The notes below the pieces were generated by a model. The model did not search any database, was not told the DNA's origin, and saw only the letters and a list, made by a program, of their open reading frames with translations. A stretch of 64,000 bases of DNA from Streptomyces sp. LBL (GTDB lineage Bacteria > Actinomycetota > Actinomycetes > Streptomycetales > Streptomycetaceae): positions 84,485 through 148,484 of the forward strand of contig NZ_JARXYX010000023.1 in NCBI RefSeq assembly GCF_029893585.1, given 5' to 3'. This document shows, one piece after another, positions 49,549 to 58,269 of the stretch; the first letter of the stretch is position 1; every line of letters begins with the position of its first letter. Both the position numbers and the translations under genes were made by a program.

Positions 49549-51707
49549 TGGGTGGCGGCCTTCTCGATCGGAGACAGTGCTGGGGACTGGGACTGGGACT
49601 GGGAGGGGGAGGGGGAGGGGGACGAGGACTGGGCCGCGGCCTGGGTCTGGGCCTGGATGGCCGTGATGGCGACGGTGTTGACGATGTCCTGGACGAGCGC
49701 GCCCCGGGACAGGTCGTTGACCGGCTTGCGCAGACCCTGCAGCACCGGGCCGACGGCGATCGCGCCGGCCGAGCGCTGCACGGCCTTGTAGGTGTTGTTG
49801 CCCGTGTTGAGGTCCGGGAAGATCAACACGCTGGCCTGACCGGCGACTTCGGAGCCCGGCAGTTTGGTCGCGGCGACCGACGGCTCCACGGCGGCGTCGT
49901 ACTGGATCGGCCCCTCGATCTTCAGGTCGGGGCGCCGCGAGCGCACCAGCTCGGTCGCCTCCCGCACCTTGTCGACATCGGCGCCCGAGCCGGACGTACC
50001 CGTCGAGTACGACAGCATCGCGATCCGCGGCTCCACGCCGAACTGCTCGGCGGTGGACGCCGACTGGATCGCGATGTCGGCGAGCTGCTCGGCGTTCGGG
50101 TCGGGGTTGACCGCGCAGTCGCCGTAGACGAGGACCTTGTCGGCGAGGCACATGAAGAAGACGGACGACACGATGTCGGCGTCCGGCTTGGTCTTGATGA
50201 TCTCGAAGGCGGGCCGGATGGTCGCGGCCGTGGAGTGCACCGAGCCCGACACCATGCCGTCGGCGAGGCCCTCCTGGACCATCAAGGTGCCGAAGTAGTT
50301 CACGTCGGAGACGACGTCGTACGCCAGTTCCACGGTGACGCCCTTGTGGGCGCGCAGGGCCGCGTACTGCTCGGCGAAGGCGTCCCGCAGCTCGCTGGTG
50401 GCCGGGTCGATCAGCCGGGCCTCGCCCAGGTCGATCCCCAGGTCGGCGGCCTTCTTGCGGATCTGGTCGACCGGGCCGAGGAGAGTGAGATCGCACACCC
50501 CGCGGCGCAGCAGGACCTCGGCCGCGTGCAGGACGCGCGGCTCGGTGCCCTCGGGCAGCACGACGCACCGCTTGTCCGAGCGGGCCTGCTCCAGGAGCTT
50601 GTGCTCGAACATCATCGGGGTGAGTCGGTCGCTGCTCGGCGCGGACACCCGCCGGTTGAGGCCCGCGGTGTCGACGTACCGCTCGAAGAGGCCGAGGGCG
50701 GTCTCCGCCTTGCGCGGGGTGGCCGCGTTCAGCTTCCCCTCCAGGGAGAAGAGTTCGGCGGCGGTGGGGAAGCTGTTGCCGGGTACCGACAGGACCGGGG
50801 TGCCGGGGGCGAGGCGGGCGGCGAGGGTGAGGATGTCGTCGCCCGGGACCTCGTTCAGGGTGAGAAGGACGCCGGCGATCGGTGGGGTGCCGGCGCTGTG
50901 CGCGGCCAGCGAGCCGACGACCAGGTCCGCGCGGTCGCCGGGGGTGACGACCAGGCAGCCCGGGGTCAGGGCACCCAGGAAGTTCGGCAGCATCGCGCCG
51001 CCGAAGACGAAGTCCAGCGCGTCCCGGGCCAGCCCCGAGTCGTCGCCGAGGACGACCCTGGCGCCGAGGGCGTGCGCGATCTGGGCGACGGTCGGCGCGG
51101 ACAGGGCGGGCTCGTCGGGCAGGACGTAGCAGGGGACGGGGAGCCGCGAGTCGAGCTGCTCGGCGATCTTGTCCCGGTCGTCCCGGGCGACCCGGTTGGT
51201 GACCATGGCGAGGACGTCGCAGCCCAGGCCCTCGTAGGCGCGGTAGGCGTTGCGGGTCTCGGAGAGCACCGATTCGGCGGTCTGCCCCCGGCCGCCCACC
51301 ACCGGGATCACGGACGCGCCGAACTCGTTCGCCAGCCGGGCGTTGAGCGACAGCTCGTCCGGGAACTGGGTGTCGGCGTAGTCGGTGCCGAGGACCAGGA
51401 CGACGTCGTAGTCCCGGGCGACGCGGTGGAAGCGGTCGACGAGCGTCGACACCAGCTCGTCGGCGCCGCGCTCGGCCTGGAGGGCGGAGGCCTCGTGGTA
51501 GTCCATGCCGTAGACCGTCGCCGGGTCCTGGGACAGTCGGTACCGGGCCCGCAGCAGCTCGAACAGGCGGTCCGGGCCGTCGTGGACAAGGGGACGGAAC
51601 ACGCCCACCCGGTCGACCTGCCGGGTCAGCAGCTCCATGACCCCCAGCTCGACGACCTGGCGGCCGTCGCCGCGGTCGATACCGGTCACGTACACGCTGC
51701 GCGTCAC
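49545..51707 (-). CDS. pta: Phosphate acetyltransferase, long form
   Basis: Acetyl-CoA + phosphate to acetyl phosphate + CoA. 720 residues: N-terminal P-loop/BioD-like domain (SVYVTGIDRGDGRQVVELGVMELL, normally with a P-loop, here degenerate), a DRTGG-type middle domain, and the catalytic C-terminal domain (VLPEGTEPRVLHAAEVLL; VSGSVHSTAATIRPAFEII; LNTGNNTYKAVQRSAGAIAVGPVLQGL). A low-complexity tail SSSPSPSPSQSQSQSP is coded by a hexanucleotide run. GTG 51707 with GGAGAG upstream gives the canonical start; longer frames cross into pfkA. Confidence 0.95.
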   Translation of the reverse strand: MTRSVYVTGIDRGDGRQVVELGVMELLTRQVDRVGVFRPLVHDGPDRLFELLRARYRLSQDPATVYGMDYHEASALQAERGADELVSTLVDRFHRVARDYDVVLVLGTDYADTQFPDELSLNARLANEFGASVIPVVGGRGQTAESVLSETRNAYRAYEGLGCDVLAMVTNRVARDDRDKIAEQLDSRLPVPCYVLPDEPALSAPTVAQIAHALGARVVLGDDSGLARDALDFVFGGAMLPNFLGALTPGCLVVTPGDRADLVVGSLAAHSAGTPPIAGVLLTLNEVPGDDILTLAARLAPGTPVLSVPGNSFPTAAELFSLEGKLNAATPRKAETALGLFERYVDTAGLNRRVSAPSSDRLTPMMFEHKLLEQARSDKRCVVLPEGTEPRVLHAAEVLLRRGVCDLTLLGPVDQIRKKAADLGIDLGEARLIDPATSELRDAFAEQYAALRAHKGVTVELAYDVVSDVNYFGTLMVQEGLADGMVSGSVHSTAATIRPAFEIIKTKPDADIVSSVFFMCLADKVLVYGDCAVNPDPNAEQLADIAIQSASTAEQFGVEPRIAMLSYSTGTSGSGADVDKVREATELVRSRRPDLKIEGPIQYDAAVEPSVAATKLPGSEVAGQASVLIFPDLNTGNNTYKAVQRSAGAIAVGPVLQGLRKPVNDLSRGALVQDIVNTVAITAIQAQTQAAAQSSSPSPSPSQSQSQSPALSPIEKAATQ

Positions 51708-51735
51708 GTGTGCTCTCCGTTTCGTCTCTCGTCCA

Positions 51736-51865
51736 GGAACCCGGCTGGAACCCGGCTGGAACCCGGCTGGACCCGCTTCACAAAAACCGGCGGGAACCCG
51801 GTCCATGCATGAACCCGGCGGGAGCCAGGTCCATGAGCCCGGCGGGAACCCGCTCCATAAAAATC
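51736..51865. repeat. GGAACCCGGCT repeats in the pta-pfkA divergent region
   Basis: Three 11-bp units GGAACCCGGCT at 51736-51768, then three diverged ~25-bp units beginning AACCGGCGGGAACC, AACCCGGCGGGAGCC and GCCCGGCGGGAACC. They fill the gap upstream of the pfkA promoter. Confidence 0.75.
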
Positions 51866-51890
51866 GCCCACCGAGGTGAGCAGAACCCTC

Positions 51891-51919
51891 TTGACAATAC
51901 CTCCGGCGATATATAAGAC
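51891..51919 (+). promoter_or_regulatory. pfkA promoter candidate
   Basis: Consensus TTGACA at 51891-51896 followed by TATAAG at 51912 (15-bp spacer) or TAAGAC at 51914 (17 bp), inside the only strongly AT-rich patch of the region, about 95 bp before the pfkA ATG. Confidence 0.65.
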
Positions 51920-52013
51920 GCCCGTCAGGTCTCGGGGCGGCAGCCCCGCTGTGGGGGCATGAAACAATCGGACCTGGCTCACCGGTCTCAACAGCGAGCA
52001 GGAGACACGCACG

Positions 52014-53039
52014 ATGCGTATCGGAGTTCTCACCGCAGGCGGCGACTGCCCCGGCCTGAACGCCGTGATCCGGTCGGTCGTGCACCGAGCGGTCGACCAC
52101 TACGGCGACGAGGTCATCGGCTTCGAGGACGGGTACGCCGGTCTGCTCGACGGCCACTACCGCACCCTCGACCTCGACGCGGTCAGCGGCATCCTGGCCC
52201 GCGGCGGCACCATCCTCGGCTCCTCCCGCCTCCAGCGCGACCGCCTGCGCGAGGCCTGTGAGAACGCGTACGACATCGCCCGCGACTTCGGTATCGACGC
52301 GCTGATCCCGATCGGCGGCGAGGGCACACTGACGGCCGCGCGGATGCTGTCCGACGCGGGGCTGCCGGTGGTCGGCGTCCCGAAGACCATCGACAACGAC
52401 ATCTCCTCCACGGACCGCACCTTCGGCTTCGACACCGCGGTCGGTGTCGCCACCGAGGCGATGGACCGACTCAAGACCACCGCCGAGTCCCACCAGCGGG
52501 TGATGGTCGTCGAGGTCATGGGCCGGCACGCGGGCTGGATCGCCCTGGAGTCCGGCATGGCGGCCGGCGCCCACGGCATCTGCCTGCCCGAGCGGCCCTT
52601 CGACCCCGCCGACCTGGTCACGATGGTCGAGGAACGCTTCGCCCGCGGCAAGAAGTTCGCGGTCGTCTGCGTCGCCGAGGGCGCCCACCCCGCCGAGGGC
52701 ACCATGGACTACGGCACGGGCGCGATCGACCAGTTCGGCCACGAGCGCTTCCAGGGCATCGGTACGGCACTGGCGTTCGAGCTGGAGCGCCGGCTCGGCA
52801 AGGAGGCCAAGCCGGTCATCCTCGGGCATGTACAGCGCGGCGGCACACCGACCGCGTACGACAGGGTGCTCGCCACGCGTTTCGGCTGGCATGCGGTGGA
52901 GGCCGCGCACCAGAGCCGGTTCGGCAGGATGACCGCCCTGCGCGGCACCGACATCGTGATGGTGCCGCTGGCGGAGGCGGTGACCGAGCTGAAGACGGTC
53001 CCGAAGGAGCGGATGGACGAGACGGAGTCGGTCTTCTGA
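52014..53039 (+). CDS. pfkA: 6-Phosphofructokinase, ATP-type
   Basis: Fructose-6-phosphate phosphorylation, committed step of glycolysis. 341 residues: RIGVLTAGGDCPGLNAVIR, GGEGTLTAAR with G104, PKTIDNDI with K124 and catalytic D127, and VMGRHAGW. G104 indicates ATP as donor; K124 is the residue seen in PPi-dependent relatives. This G104/K124 combination is what I recall for the actinomycete group III enzymes such as S. coelicolor PfkA. It is divergent from pta. Confidence 0.95.
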   Translation: MRIGVLTAGGDCPGLNAVIRSVVHRAVDHYGDEVIGFEDGYAGLLDGHYRTLDLDAVSGILARGGTILGSSRLQRDRLREACENAYDIARDFGIDALIPIGGEGTLTAARMLSDAGLPVVGVPKTIDNDISSTDRTFGFDTAVGVATEAMDRLKTTAESHQRVMVVEVMGRHAGWIALESGMAAGAHGICLPERPFDPADLVTMVEERFARGKKFAVVCVAEGAHPAEGTMDYGTGAIDQFGHERFQGIGTALAFELERRLGKEAKPVILGHVQRGGTPTAYDRVLATRFGWHAVEAAHQSRFGRMTALRGTDIVMVPLAEAVTELKTVPKERMDETESVF

Positions 53040-53106
53040 ACCACCCGGCACCTGGCATCGTTCTGATCCGGCACCTGCCGTCGGTCTCGTCCGCCCTGCC
53101 GGGCAG

Positions 53107-53748
53107 TCAGTCCCTCTGTCGAGGGTGACCGAGCACGGCGAAGGCCAACGCTTCGTTGAGCCAGGTCTCGGACTCGTCCAAGGACCAGCCGAGGTCGTCG
53201 GTGCGGACGAAGTAGGCGGCGTTGCAGAGATGGAGCCAGAGCAGGTCGGTGGCGCGGGCGACGTCCACACCTTCACGGAGAGCGCCCATCCGGTCGAGCT
53301 GACCGGCCGTCAGTGCCAGGCCGCCACGCATGCTGTCGTGAGCGGTCTGCAGGATCTCCCGTACGCCCGGCTCCTGGGGTGCCGCGGCGACGACCTGCCG
53401 CATCAGACCTGACCACTGCTCGAACTTGTCACGTGTGGCGTGCACGATGAAGCGGATCAGCTCGTGCGGCTCGGTGATCGATTCGATGTGCGCGAGGATG
53501 CCCGGGATGTCCTCGGCGTCGGTGCCGGACTCGATCAGGGTGCGGAGCAGCCCGTTCTTTCCGCCGCCGACCGCGTACACCGTTGCCGGCGCGACGCGGG
53601 CGATCCGAGCGATCTCATCAACCCTCGTGGCGAAGTATCCCTTCTGGACGAACAGTTCACGCGCCACGTCCAGGATGGCCTGACGCGTGAGCTGGGCGTA
53701 TTCGGCCCTCCTGCCAGTTCCTGCGGTGGTGTTCCGAGCGCGCGCCAT
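53107..53748 (-). CDS. TetR-family repressor
   Basis: 213 residues: HTH YAQLTRQAILDVARELFVQKGYFATRVDEIARIARVAPATVYAVGGGKNGLLRTLIE, then a helical ligand domain. It is divergent from the glycosyltransferase gene, with a palindrome between them, so it probably controls that gene and itself. ATG 53748 was used; a longer frame crosses the palindrome. Confidence 0.92.
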   Translation of the reverse strand: MARARNTTAGTGRRAEYAQLTRQAILDVARELFVQKGYFATRVDEIARIARVAPATVYAVGGGKNGLLRTLIESGTDAEDIPGILAHIESITEPHELIRFIVHATRDKFEQWSGLMRQVVAAAPQEPGVREILQTAHDSMRGGLALTAGQLDRMGALREGVDVARATDLLWLHLCNAAYFVRTDDLGWSLDESETWLNEALAFAVLGHPRQRD

Positions 53749-53774
53749 GGCGCCAATCGTACGTGCCCTTCTTT

Positions 53775-53813
53775 CGTCAGAGTCGACTCTGGCGAATGTG
53801 TTGTACTCTGACG
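53775..53813. promoter_or_regulatory. Operator between tetR and glycosyltransferase
   Basis: A perfect 14-bp palindrome CAGAGTC-GACTCTG at 53778-53791 inside TCG..CGA, plus a separate half-site ACTCTGACG at 53805-53813. Typical spacing for a TetR autoregulatory site 30 bp upstream of tetR. Confidence 0.75.
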
Positions 53814-53880
53814 CTCGCCAGCGCGTGATCACAGGAGCGCAGTCGTCGACGCGGTGCGTCCTGCTGATCACGGGCCTTGC

Positions 53881-53932
53881 GATCGCCATCGCCATCGCCA
53901 TCGCGAACGCCAACGCCATCGCCATCGCGTTA
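53881..53932. repeat. GCCATC hexanucleotide run
   Basis: GCCATC repeats three times, is interrupted by GCGAACGCCAAC and repeats twice more, just before the glycosyltransferase ribosome site region. Confidence 0.8.
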
Positions 53933-53964
53933 CGCATCAGTTCGAAGGGAACAACACCGCTGTT

Positions 53965-55104
53965 ATGAAAGCGCTTTTCACCACCTTTCCCGCGTACGGC
54001 CATCTGCTGCCGATGCTTCCGCTCGCCCAGGCGGCCGCCGCCGCAGGGGACGAGGTGGTCATCGCCGCGCCGAAGGATCTGCACCAGGCGGTCGACGGCC
54101 TGACGACGCGTGTCCTGGGGCCGTCGTTGCCGGACATCCTCGCCGAGAACGACCGCCGTTCCGGGGAGGACGTTCTCGGTTACCGAAGCGACAGTTCCCG
54201 ACTGCTCGATGCGACCGTCGCCATGTTCACGACGACCCGCGCCGACATGGCCTTCGACGAGCTGTGCGCCATAGCCACGGACGAGCGCCCGGACGTCATC
54301 GTCGCGGAGATGTGGGACTACGTCGCGCCGCTGGTCGCGCGGCGGCTCGGCATCCCGTGGGTGACCTTCGTCCACAGCCCGGCCACCGCCATCGACGCGG
54401 TTCTCGAAGGTGGAATGGTCAAGGCACTGGAGCAGCGTGAGCTGACCACGCCTGCCCCGCTGGCGACCGTCCAGTTGTGGCCGGACTGGCTGGAGAGTGA
54501 GCGGAACGCTGCTCCCGAGGAGGCCGAGTTGGCGATCGGGGCCACTCCGTACACCACCTCGGCGGTGGTCGACATCCCTGCCTTCGACGGTGAACGCCCA
54601 GTGGTGCTGGTGACCTTCGGTACGGTCGTGGACGATGTGGCGCTGCTCAACTCCGCCGTGCGGGGTGTGCTCGACGCCGGCGCCGATGCCCTGGTCACGA
54701 CCGGCTTCGCCGCGGGACCCGAGGCCATTGAGGGCATCGAGGCCGACTCCGACCGGGTGCGCGCCGTCCCGTTCGCCCCGATCGGGCAACTGCTGGACCG
54801 GGTACAGGCGGTGGTCGCGGCAGGCGGATCGGGGACCACGCTGGCCGCGCTCTCACGCGGCCTGCCCCTGGCCTTCGTGCCCCGCATCGCGAACCAGCCG
54901 CAGGTGGCGTCCGTTGTCGCGGGCTTCGGTGCCGGTGTCGTCTGCGACGACCCGGCCAAGCTGACCACGACGGTGGAGCAGCTGCTGGCCGAGCCGGGGC
55001 TACGAGCGCAGGCGCGGGCCGCGTCCGACCTGCTGGCCCGACGCCCCGCGCCGGATGCCGTGTGGTCGGCGCTGCGGGACCGGATCGGCGTGTCCGGGCG
55101 ATGA
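53965..55104 (+). CDS. GT1-family glycosyltransferase, degenerate donor loop
   Basis: 379 residues of the MGT/UGT type that glycosylates small molecules such as macrolides. N-domain KALFTTFPAYGHLLPMLPLAQAA; C-domain VLVTFGTVVDD and AAGGSGTTLAALSRGLPLAFVP. The usual donor-binding H-G-G-x-G-T-T loop has Ala instead of His, and the following D-Q is N-Q, so catalysis may differ. GAAGGGA stands a long 14 nt before the ATG. It is probably repressed by the divergent TetR; self-resistance or inactivation is a reasonable guess. Confidence 0.85.
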   Translation: MKALFTTFPAYGHLLPMLPLAQAAAAAGDEVVIAAPKDLHQAVDGLTTRVLGPSLPDILAENDRRSGEDVLGYRSDSSRLLDATVAMFTTTRADMAFDELCAIATDERPDVIVAEMWDYVAPLVARRLGIPWVTFVHSPATAIDAVLEGGMVKALEQRELTTPAPLATVQLWPDWLESERNAAPEEAELAIGATPYTTSAVVDIPAFDGERPVVLVTFGTVVDDVALLNSAVRGVLDAGADALVTTGFAAGPEAIEGIEADSDRVRAVPFAPIGQLLDRVQAVVAAGGSGTTLAALSRGLPLAFVPRIANQPQVASVVAGFGAGVVCDDPAKLTTTVEQLLAEPGLRAQARAASDLLARRPAPDAVWSALRDRIGVSGR

Positions 55105-55153
55105 ATCGTCCTTCCTGGCGCAGGACACCAGGAAGGTCTGCCGTCGGCGTCCC

Positions 55154-55894
55154 CTAACCGGTGCTCTTCTGGACCGTGGCCCAGAAGTGGTCGATCACCC
55201 GGTCCAGGAAGTCCTGCCCGCTGTCCACGGCGTCGTCACCGCCACGGCCGCCGCCACCGCCACCGCCACCCCATCTGAGAGTGGAGGCCGACTGCCTGTG
55301 GTACTGCCGGTGCAGTGTCCGGAGGGTGTCCTCCAGGAGCCGTTTGTCCAGCAGCACGATCTTCGCGACCGGACGGACGTACGCCTGCCACCGCGTCGTC
55401 GCGGCGTTGCGCAGCAGCTCGGTGAGCTTCGGTTCATGCCCTGTCACGGCGATGAGATCGGGCAGCGACAGCTCCAGCAGATCGGACAACGTGGACGACT
55501 GACGGGCGGTGCCGCGCCACTCGTCGTGCTCCTCCATGCTGAGGTAGGCGAGCAGTTCGAGCCCGACGGCCCGGGCCACGTCCTCGGGCGCGAACCCGTG
55601 GAAGAGTCGGTGCTCGCGCAAGGTGCGCGGTCTGCCGACAAGTTCACCGGGGGAGCACCACAACACGCCTGCGAGCGCGGTGAGTTCGGAGTTGGTGGTG
55701 GGTGAGGTGATCCCGCGTTCCCAGGCGATCACCAGGTCCGGGGTCACGTACGGGAGGCCGTACGAGGCCCGCATGTCGTAGGCGACATGCTCGGGTCCCA
55801 TTCCGAGGGCGGTCCGGAGTTGGCGGGCGGCGGGGGCGTCGAACGGGGGAGGCGGCGGTGGGCTGGACGGTCGGGTCTGCAGGGATCGGCGCAC
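55154..55894 (-). CDS. XRE-like helix-turn-helix protein with Gly-rich insertion
   Basis: 246 residues (249 from an upstream TTG at 55903). N-terminal HTH-like region (ALGMGPEHVAYDMRASYGLPYVTPDLVIAWERGITSPTTNSELTALAGVLWCSPGELVG), then a helical domain with two repeats of leucine-rich pattern. An uninterrupted glycine run (8 Gly) near the C-terminus is coded by GCCACC repeats at 55240-55270. TAATTT 8 bp upstream of GTG 55894 could be a -10 with leaderless start. The target is unknown. Confidence 0.7.
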   Translation of the reverse strand: MRRSLQTRPSSPPPPPPFDAPAARQLRTALGMGPEHVAYDMRASYGLPYVTPDLVIAWERGITSPTTNSELTALAGVLWCSPGELVGRPRTLREHRLFHGFAPEDVARAVGLELLAYLSMEEHDEWRGTARQSSTLSDLLELSLPDLIAVTGHEPKLTELLRNAATTRWQAYVRPVAKIVLLDKRLLEDTLRTLHRQYHRQSASTLRWGGGGGGGGRGGDDAVDSGQDFLDRVIDHFWATVQKSTG

Positions 55895-56299
55895 GGGGCT
55901 CAAATTAGGGGCGCGGGCGTGCGGCGACTACGGTCAGTTCGGCCAGGATCACAGATTGTAGGAACATACGGTTTCGGCCGTGAGTTCGGGGTGGCCGAAG
56001 ATCGTCCGTCGGTGGCCCGGTGCCGGTCGTGAGAACGGCGTCGGGTCGCCTGGGCGGGCGTCCGGATCGAGTGCGGCTGTCCCGCATGTGGCGAATGGCA
56101 AGGTGGAGAGGCATATTCGCCGAACATCTGCCGACGCCGACCGCCGACACCCGGCGACGATCGCCCCCGACGCGACGCCGCAGGTCTCGCCCGTGCGGGC
56201 GGACCTCGAAGGTGTGTACCTCATGGTCGACACGGCGATCGACCGGGTGAGCGAGAAGAACCCGCGGCGCAATCCGAACGGTCCCGCTCCCCGGACGAC

Positions 56300-56435
56300 C
56301 TCTTCACGGCCCCGTTCCCTGGCTCACCCCTTCACGGTCCCGTTCCCTGGCTCACCCCTTGACGGTCCCGTTCCCCGGATCCCCCTTCACCGTCCCGCTC
56401 CCTGACTCCCCCCTTCACGGTCCCCCTTCCCCCGC
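56300..56435. repeat. 26-29-bp repeats copying the end of the permease remnant
   Basis: On the minus strand units GGACCGTGAAGGGGTGAGCC(AGGGAACG) repeat about five times. They copy the remnant gene's last codons and stop (GGGCCGTGAAGGGGTGA, 56436-56452). The next stretch, 55904-56299, shows no supported gene. Confidence 0.8.
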
Positions 56436-56665
56436 TCACCCCTTCACGGCCCCGCCCAGCGCGAACCCCCCGCCCAGTCGCCGTGAGATCAGCACGTACA
56501 GCAGGATCACCGGGGTCGAGTGCACGATCAAGAACGCGGCGAGCTGCCCATAGGCCACCATCCCCCGGTTGCCGAAGAACTCGTTGATGCTCACCGAGGC
56601 CGGCATCTGGTCCGGCGTGAGCAGGAGCATGAACGGCACGAAGAAGTTGCCCCACATCATGATCC
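56436..56665 (-). pseudogene. Sugar ABC transporter permease, C-terminal fragment
   Basis: MMWGNFFVPFMLLLTPDQMPASVSINEFFGNRGMVAYGQLAAFLIVHSTPVILLYVLISRRLGGGFALGGAVKG is the end of a MalG/CUT1-type permease. Everything 5' of about 56665 is replaced by unrelated sequence, so only ~75 residues of a ~280-residue protein remain. The substrate-binding partner and ATPase are absent. Confidence 0.8.
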
Positions 56666-56890
56666 TTGCGGTTCTGCGACGTTGTGTCGGCTGATGCCTT
56701 GCCGTGCCTCGTCCCCCCTCGGCTCCGTGACCGAGGTATAACGGCGGTCGTGGTACAGCAGCGGTCCGGGCTGGTCTCGGCCGCCATGTCCGCCCCTTTC
56801 CGGCGCGGCCAGGACGATGTGGTGGTCGCCCGCCGGGATGCGGTCGACGATCCGGCATTCGGTAAACTCCGCGTTCGCTGACAGCCTCGG
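56657..56890 (-). pseudogene. Flavin-reductase-like protein, C-terminal fragment
   Basis: The frame ending at 56657 reads ANAEFTECRIVDRIPAGDHHIVLAAPERGGHGGRDQPGPLLYHDRRYTSVTEPRG, matching the end of flavin reductase-like FMN-binding proteins (E-C-R-V, A-G-D-H, P-L-x-Y-H-x-x-x-Y). No 5' part is left and the frame runs a few bp into the permease fragment. 56891-57128 shows no gene apart from a short promoter-like CATACT at 57115. Confidence 0.6.
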
Positions 56891-57128
56891 CACTGTTATG
56901 GCGTGGCCGTGTGCGGTTGCCGTCGGGTGGTCCGATCCTCGGGGTGAGGGGGTGGATTGAAGCTTCCCCTTGATCAAGGTGGCCGTTGTCCTTGGACAAC
57001 GAAGCCAGTCGCCCTGACATTCAATCGAGGTGTTTGACACCGAACCCAGGCGACGCTGATCTTTGCCATCCAGCCGAGTCGTCGCAGATCAGCCGACCGT
57101 GTCAGTGTCCGGTCGCATACTGACGCCC

Positions 57129-58187
57129 ATGCAGATATCGGCGTACACACTCAAGCGGGCCTGGCACCGGGTGTCCGCGGGCTCTGACGTGCTCGACGAC
57201 GCGATGCTCCCGCCCATCGGCACCTCACCCGACCAGTACGAGCAGCACGTGGGCGAGTCGCACGGTCGTCTCTTCCTGGTCCTGGACGACGACGGCACGG
57301 TGCGCGGCCACATCGGTCCCTATCGGGAGGTCTTCGTCACTCAGGACCTGGATCAGGTGCTGTACTTCGCCGCCGAGGACGCGGTCCGCAAGCTCGCCGA
57401 GCACATCGCGGCCCGGTCCCCGGGTCGCGGCCCGGTGGCCAATCTCGTCTCCGGGCAGGCCGAGCTGCTGGACCGGATCAACCTCGCCTGGGGCAGCCGA
57501 TTCCGCAACGGCGGCATGGACGGTACGCAGCCCTCCGCTGCGTGCGGGCGCGACCCGCTGGAGCGCCTCGCCTGGATCGCTGGCAGCTGGCGCGAGCAGG
57601 CCCCCTACACCCACCTCGCCTTCTTCCGCGGCGAGAGCATCAGCGCCGAACGGATCGCCCTGCTCCACGGAGCCGACCCCGCACAGATCGCCGCCGGGAC
57701 CCGTCTTGCGGATCTGCGCAGCATGGACGGCGGGACCTTCGACTACTGGGACATCGTCTGGGAAACCTGCTGCTACGGGCAGGCCGGCGACTGGGCGTTC
57801 CTGATGTACCACAAGACCCCCGGCTTCGGGCCCGATCTTGAGGCTCTCGCCCGGCTCGGTGTCACCGAGGCGGTGCACCTGAACGCCACCTCCGCGAAGG
57901 CCATCTACACCTTCGACTACATGCGCGACGGCCACCGTATCGACGACGACTGGGGCGTCCTGGAGCTGATCTGGTACGACCGAGGCCGCGCCCCCTACTT
58001 CCGAGGCGGCCAGCTCGACTTCCTCAACCAGGCCATACGCCGTGCCGAATTGGACCACCCCGAACTCACCAGCGAGTTCGAGCTGTACTTCCACGCCCTG
58101 GAGGACGCATTCGACCTCCAACTGCCCCGGCAGGACATTCAGGAGGGAACGGTCCGGGCCGCGCAGTGGACACGCCGCAACAGTTGA
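57129..58187 (+). CDS. Unknown protein, possibly DUF6461-like C-terminus
   Basis: 352 residues, MQISAYTLKRAWHRVSAGSDVLDDAMLPPIGTSPDQYEQ. The N-terminal third has LFLVLDDDGTVRGHIGPYREVF and DQVLYFAAEDAV; the C-terminal half has DYWDIVWETCCYGQAGDWAFLMYHKTPGFG and GVLELIWYDRGRAP. The G-D-W-A-F motif resembles DUF6461, a family seen near Streptomyces toxins, but I am unsure. No signal. CATACT 9 bp before the ATG and absence of a ribosome site suggest a leaderless transcript. It sits between remnants and IS debris. Confidence 0.6.
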   Translation: MQISAYTLKRAWHRVSAGSDVLDDAMLPPIGTSPDQYEQHVGESHGRLFLVLDDDGTVRGHIGPYREVFVTQDLDQVLYFAAEDAVRKLAEHIAARSPGRGPVANLVSGQAELLDRINLAWGSRFRNGGMDGTQPSAACGRDPLERLAWIAGSWREQAPYTHLAFFRGESISAERIALLHGADPAQIAAGTRLADLRSMDGGTFDYWDIVWETCCYGQAGDWAFLMYHKTPGFGPDLEALARLGVTEAVHLNATSAKAIYTFDYMRDGHRIDDDWGVLELIWYDRGRAPYFRGGQLDFLNQAIRRAELDHPELTSEFELYFHALEDAFDLQLPRQDIQEGTVRAAQWTRRNS

Positions 58188-58269
58188 CAGTTCCATCCTG
58201 AGAGCCGGCCGAGGGCCGTGGCATCTCATGGCAGCCCGCCTGCCCGCGTGCATGGTCCCGCCTCGACGG

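Noticed and set aside
55980..56405. 141-codon plus-strand frame with ADLEGVYLMVDTAIDRVSEKN
   Set aside because: The second half runs into the repeats; no ribosome site or family. It may hold a short remnant but I cannot support a gene.
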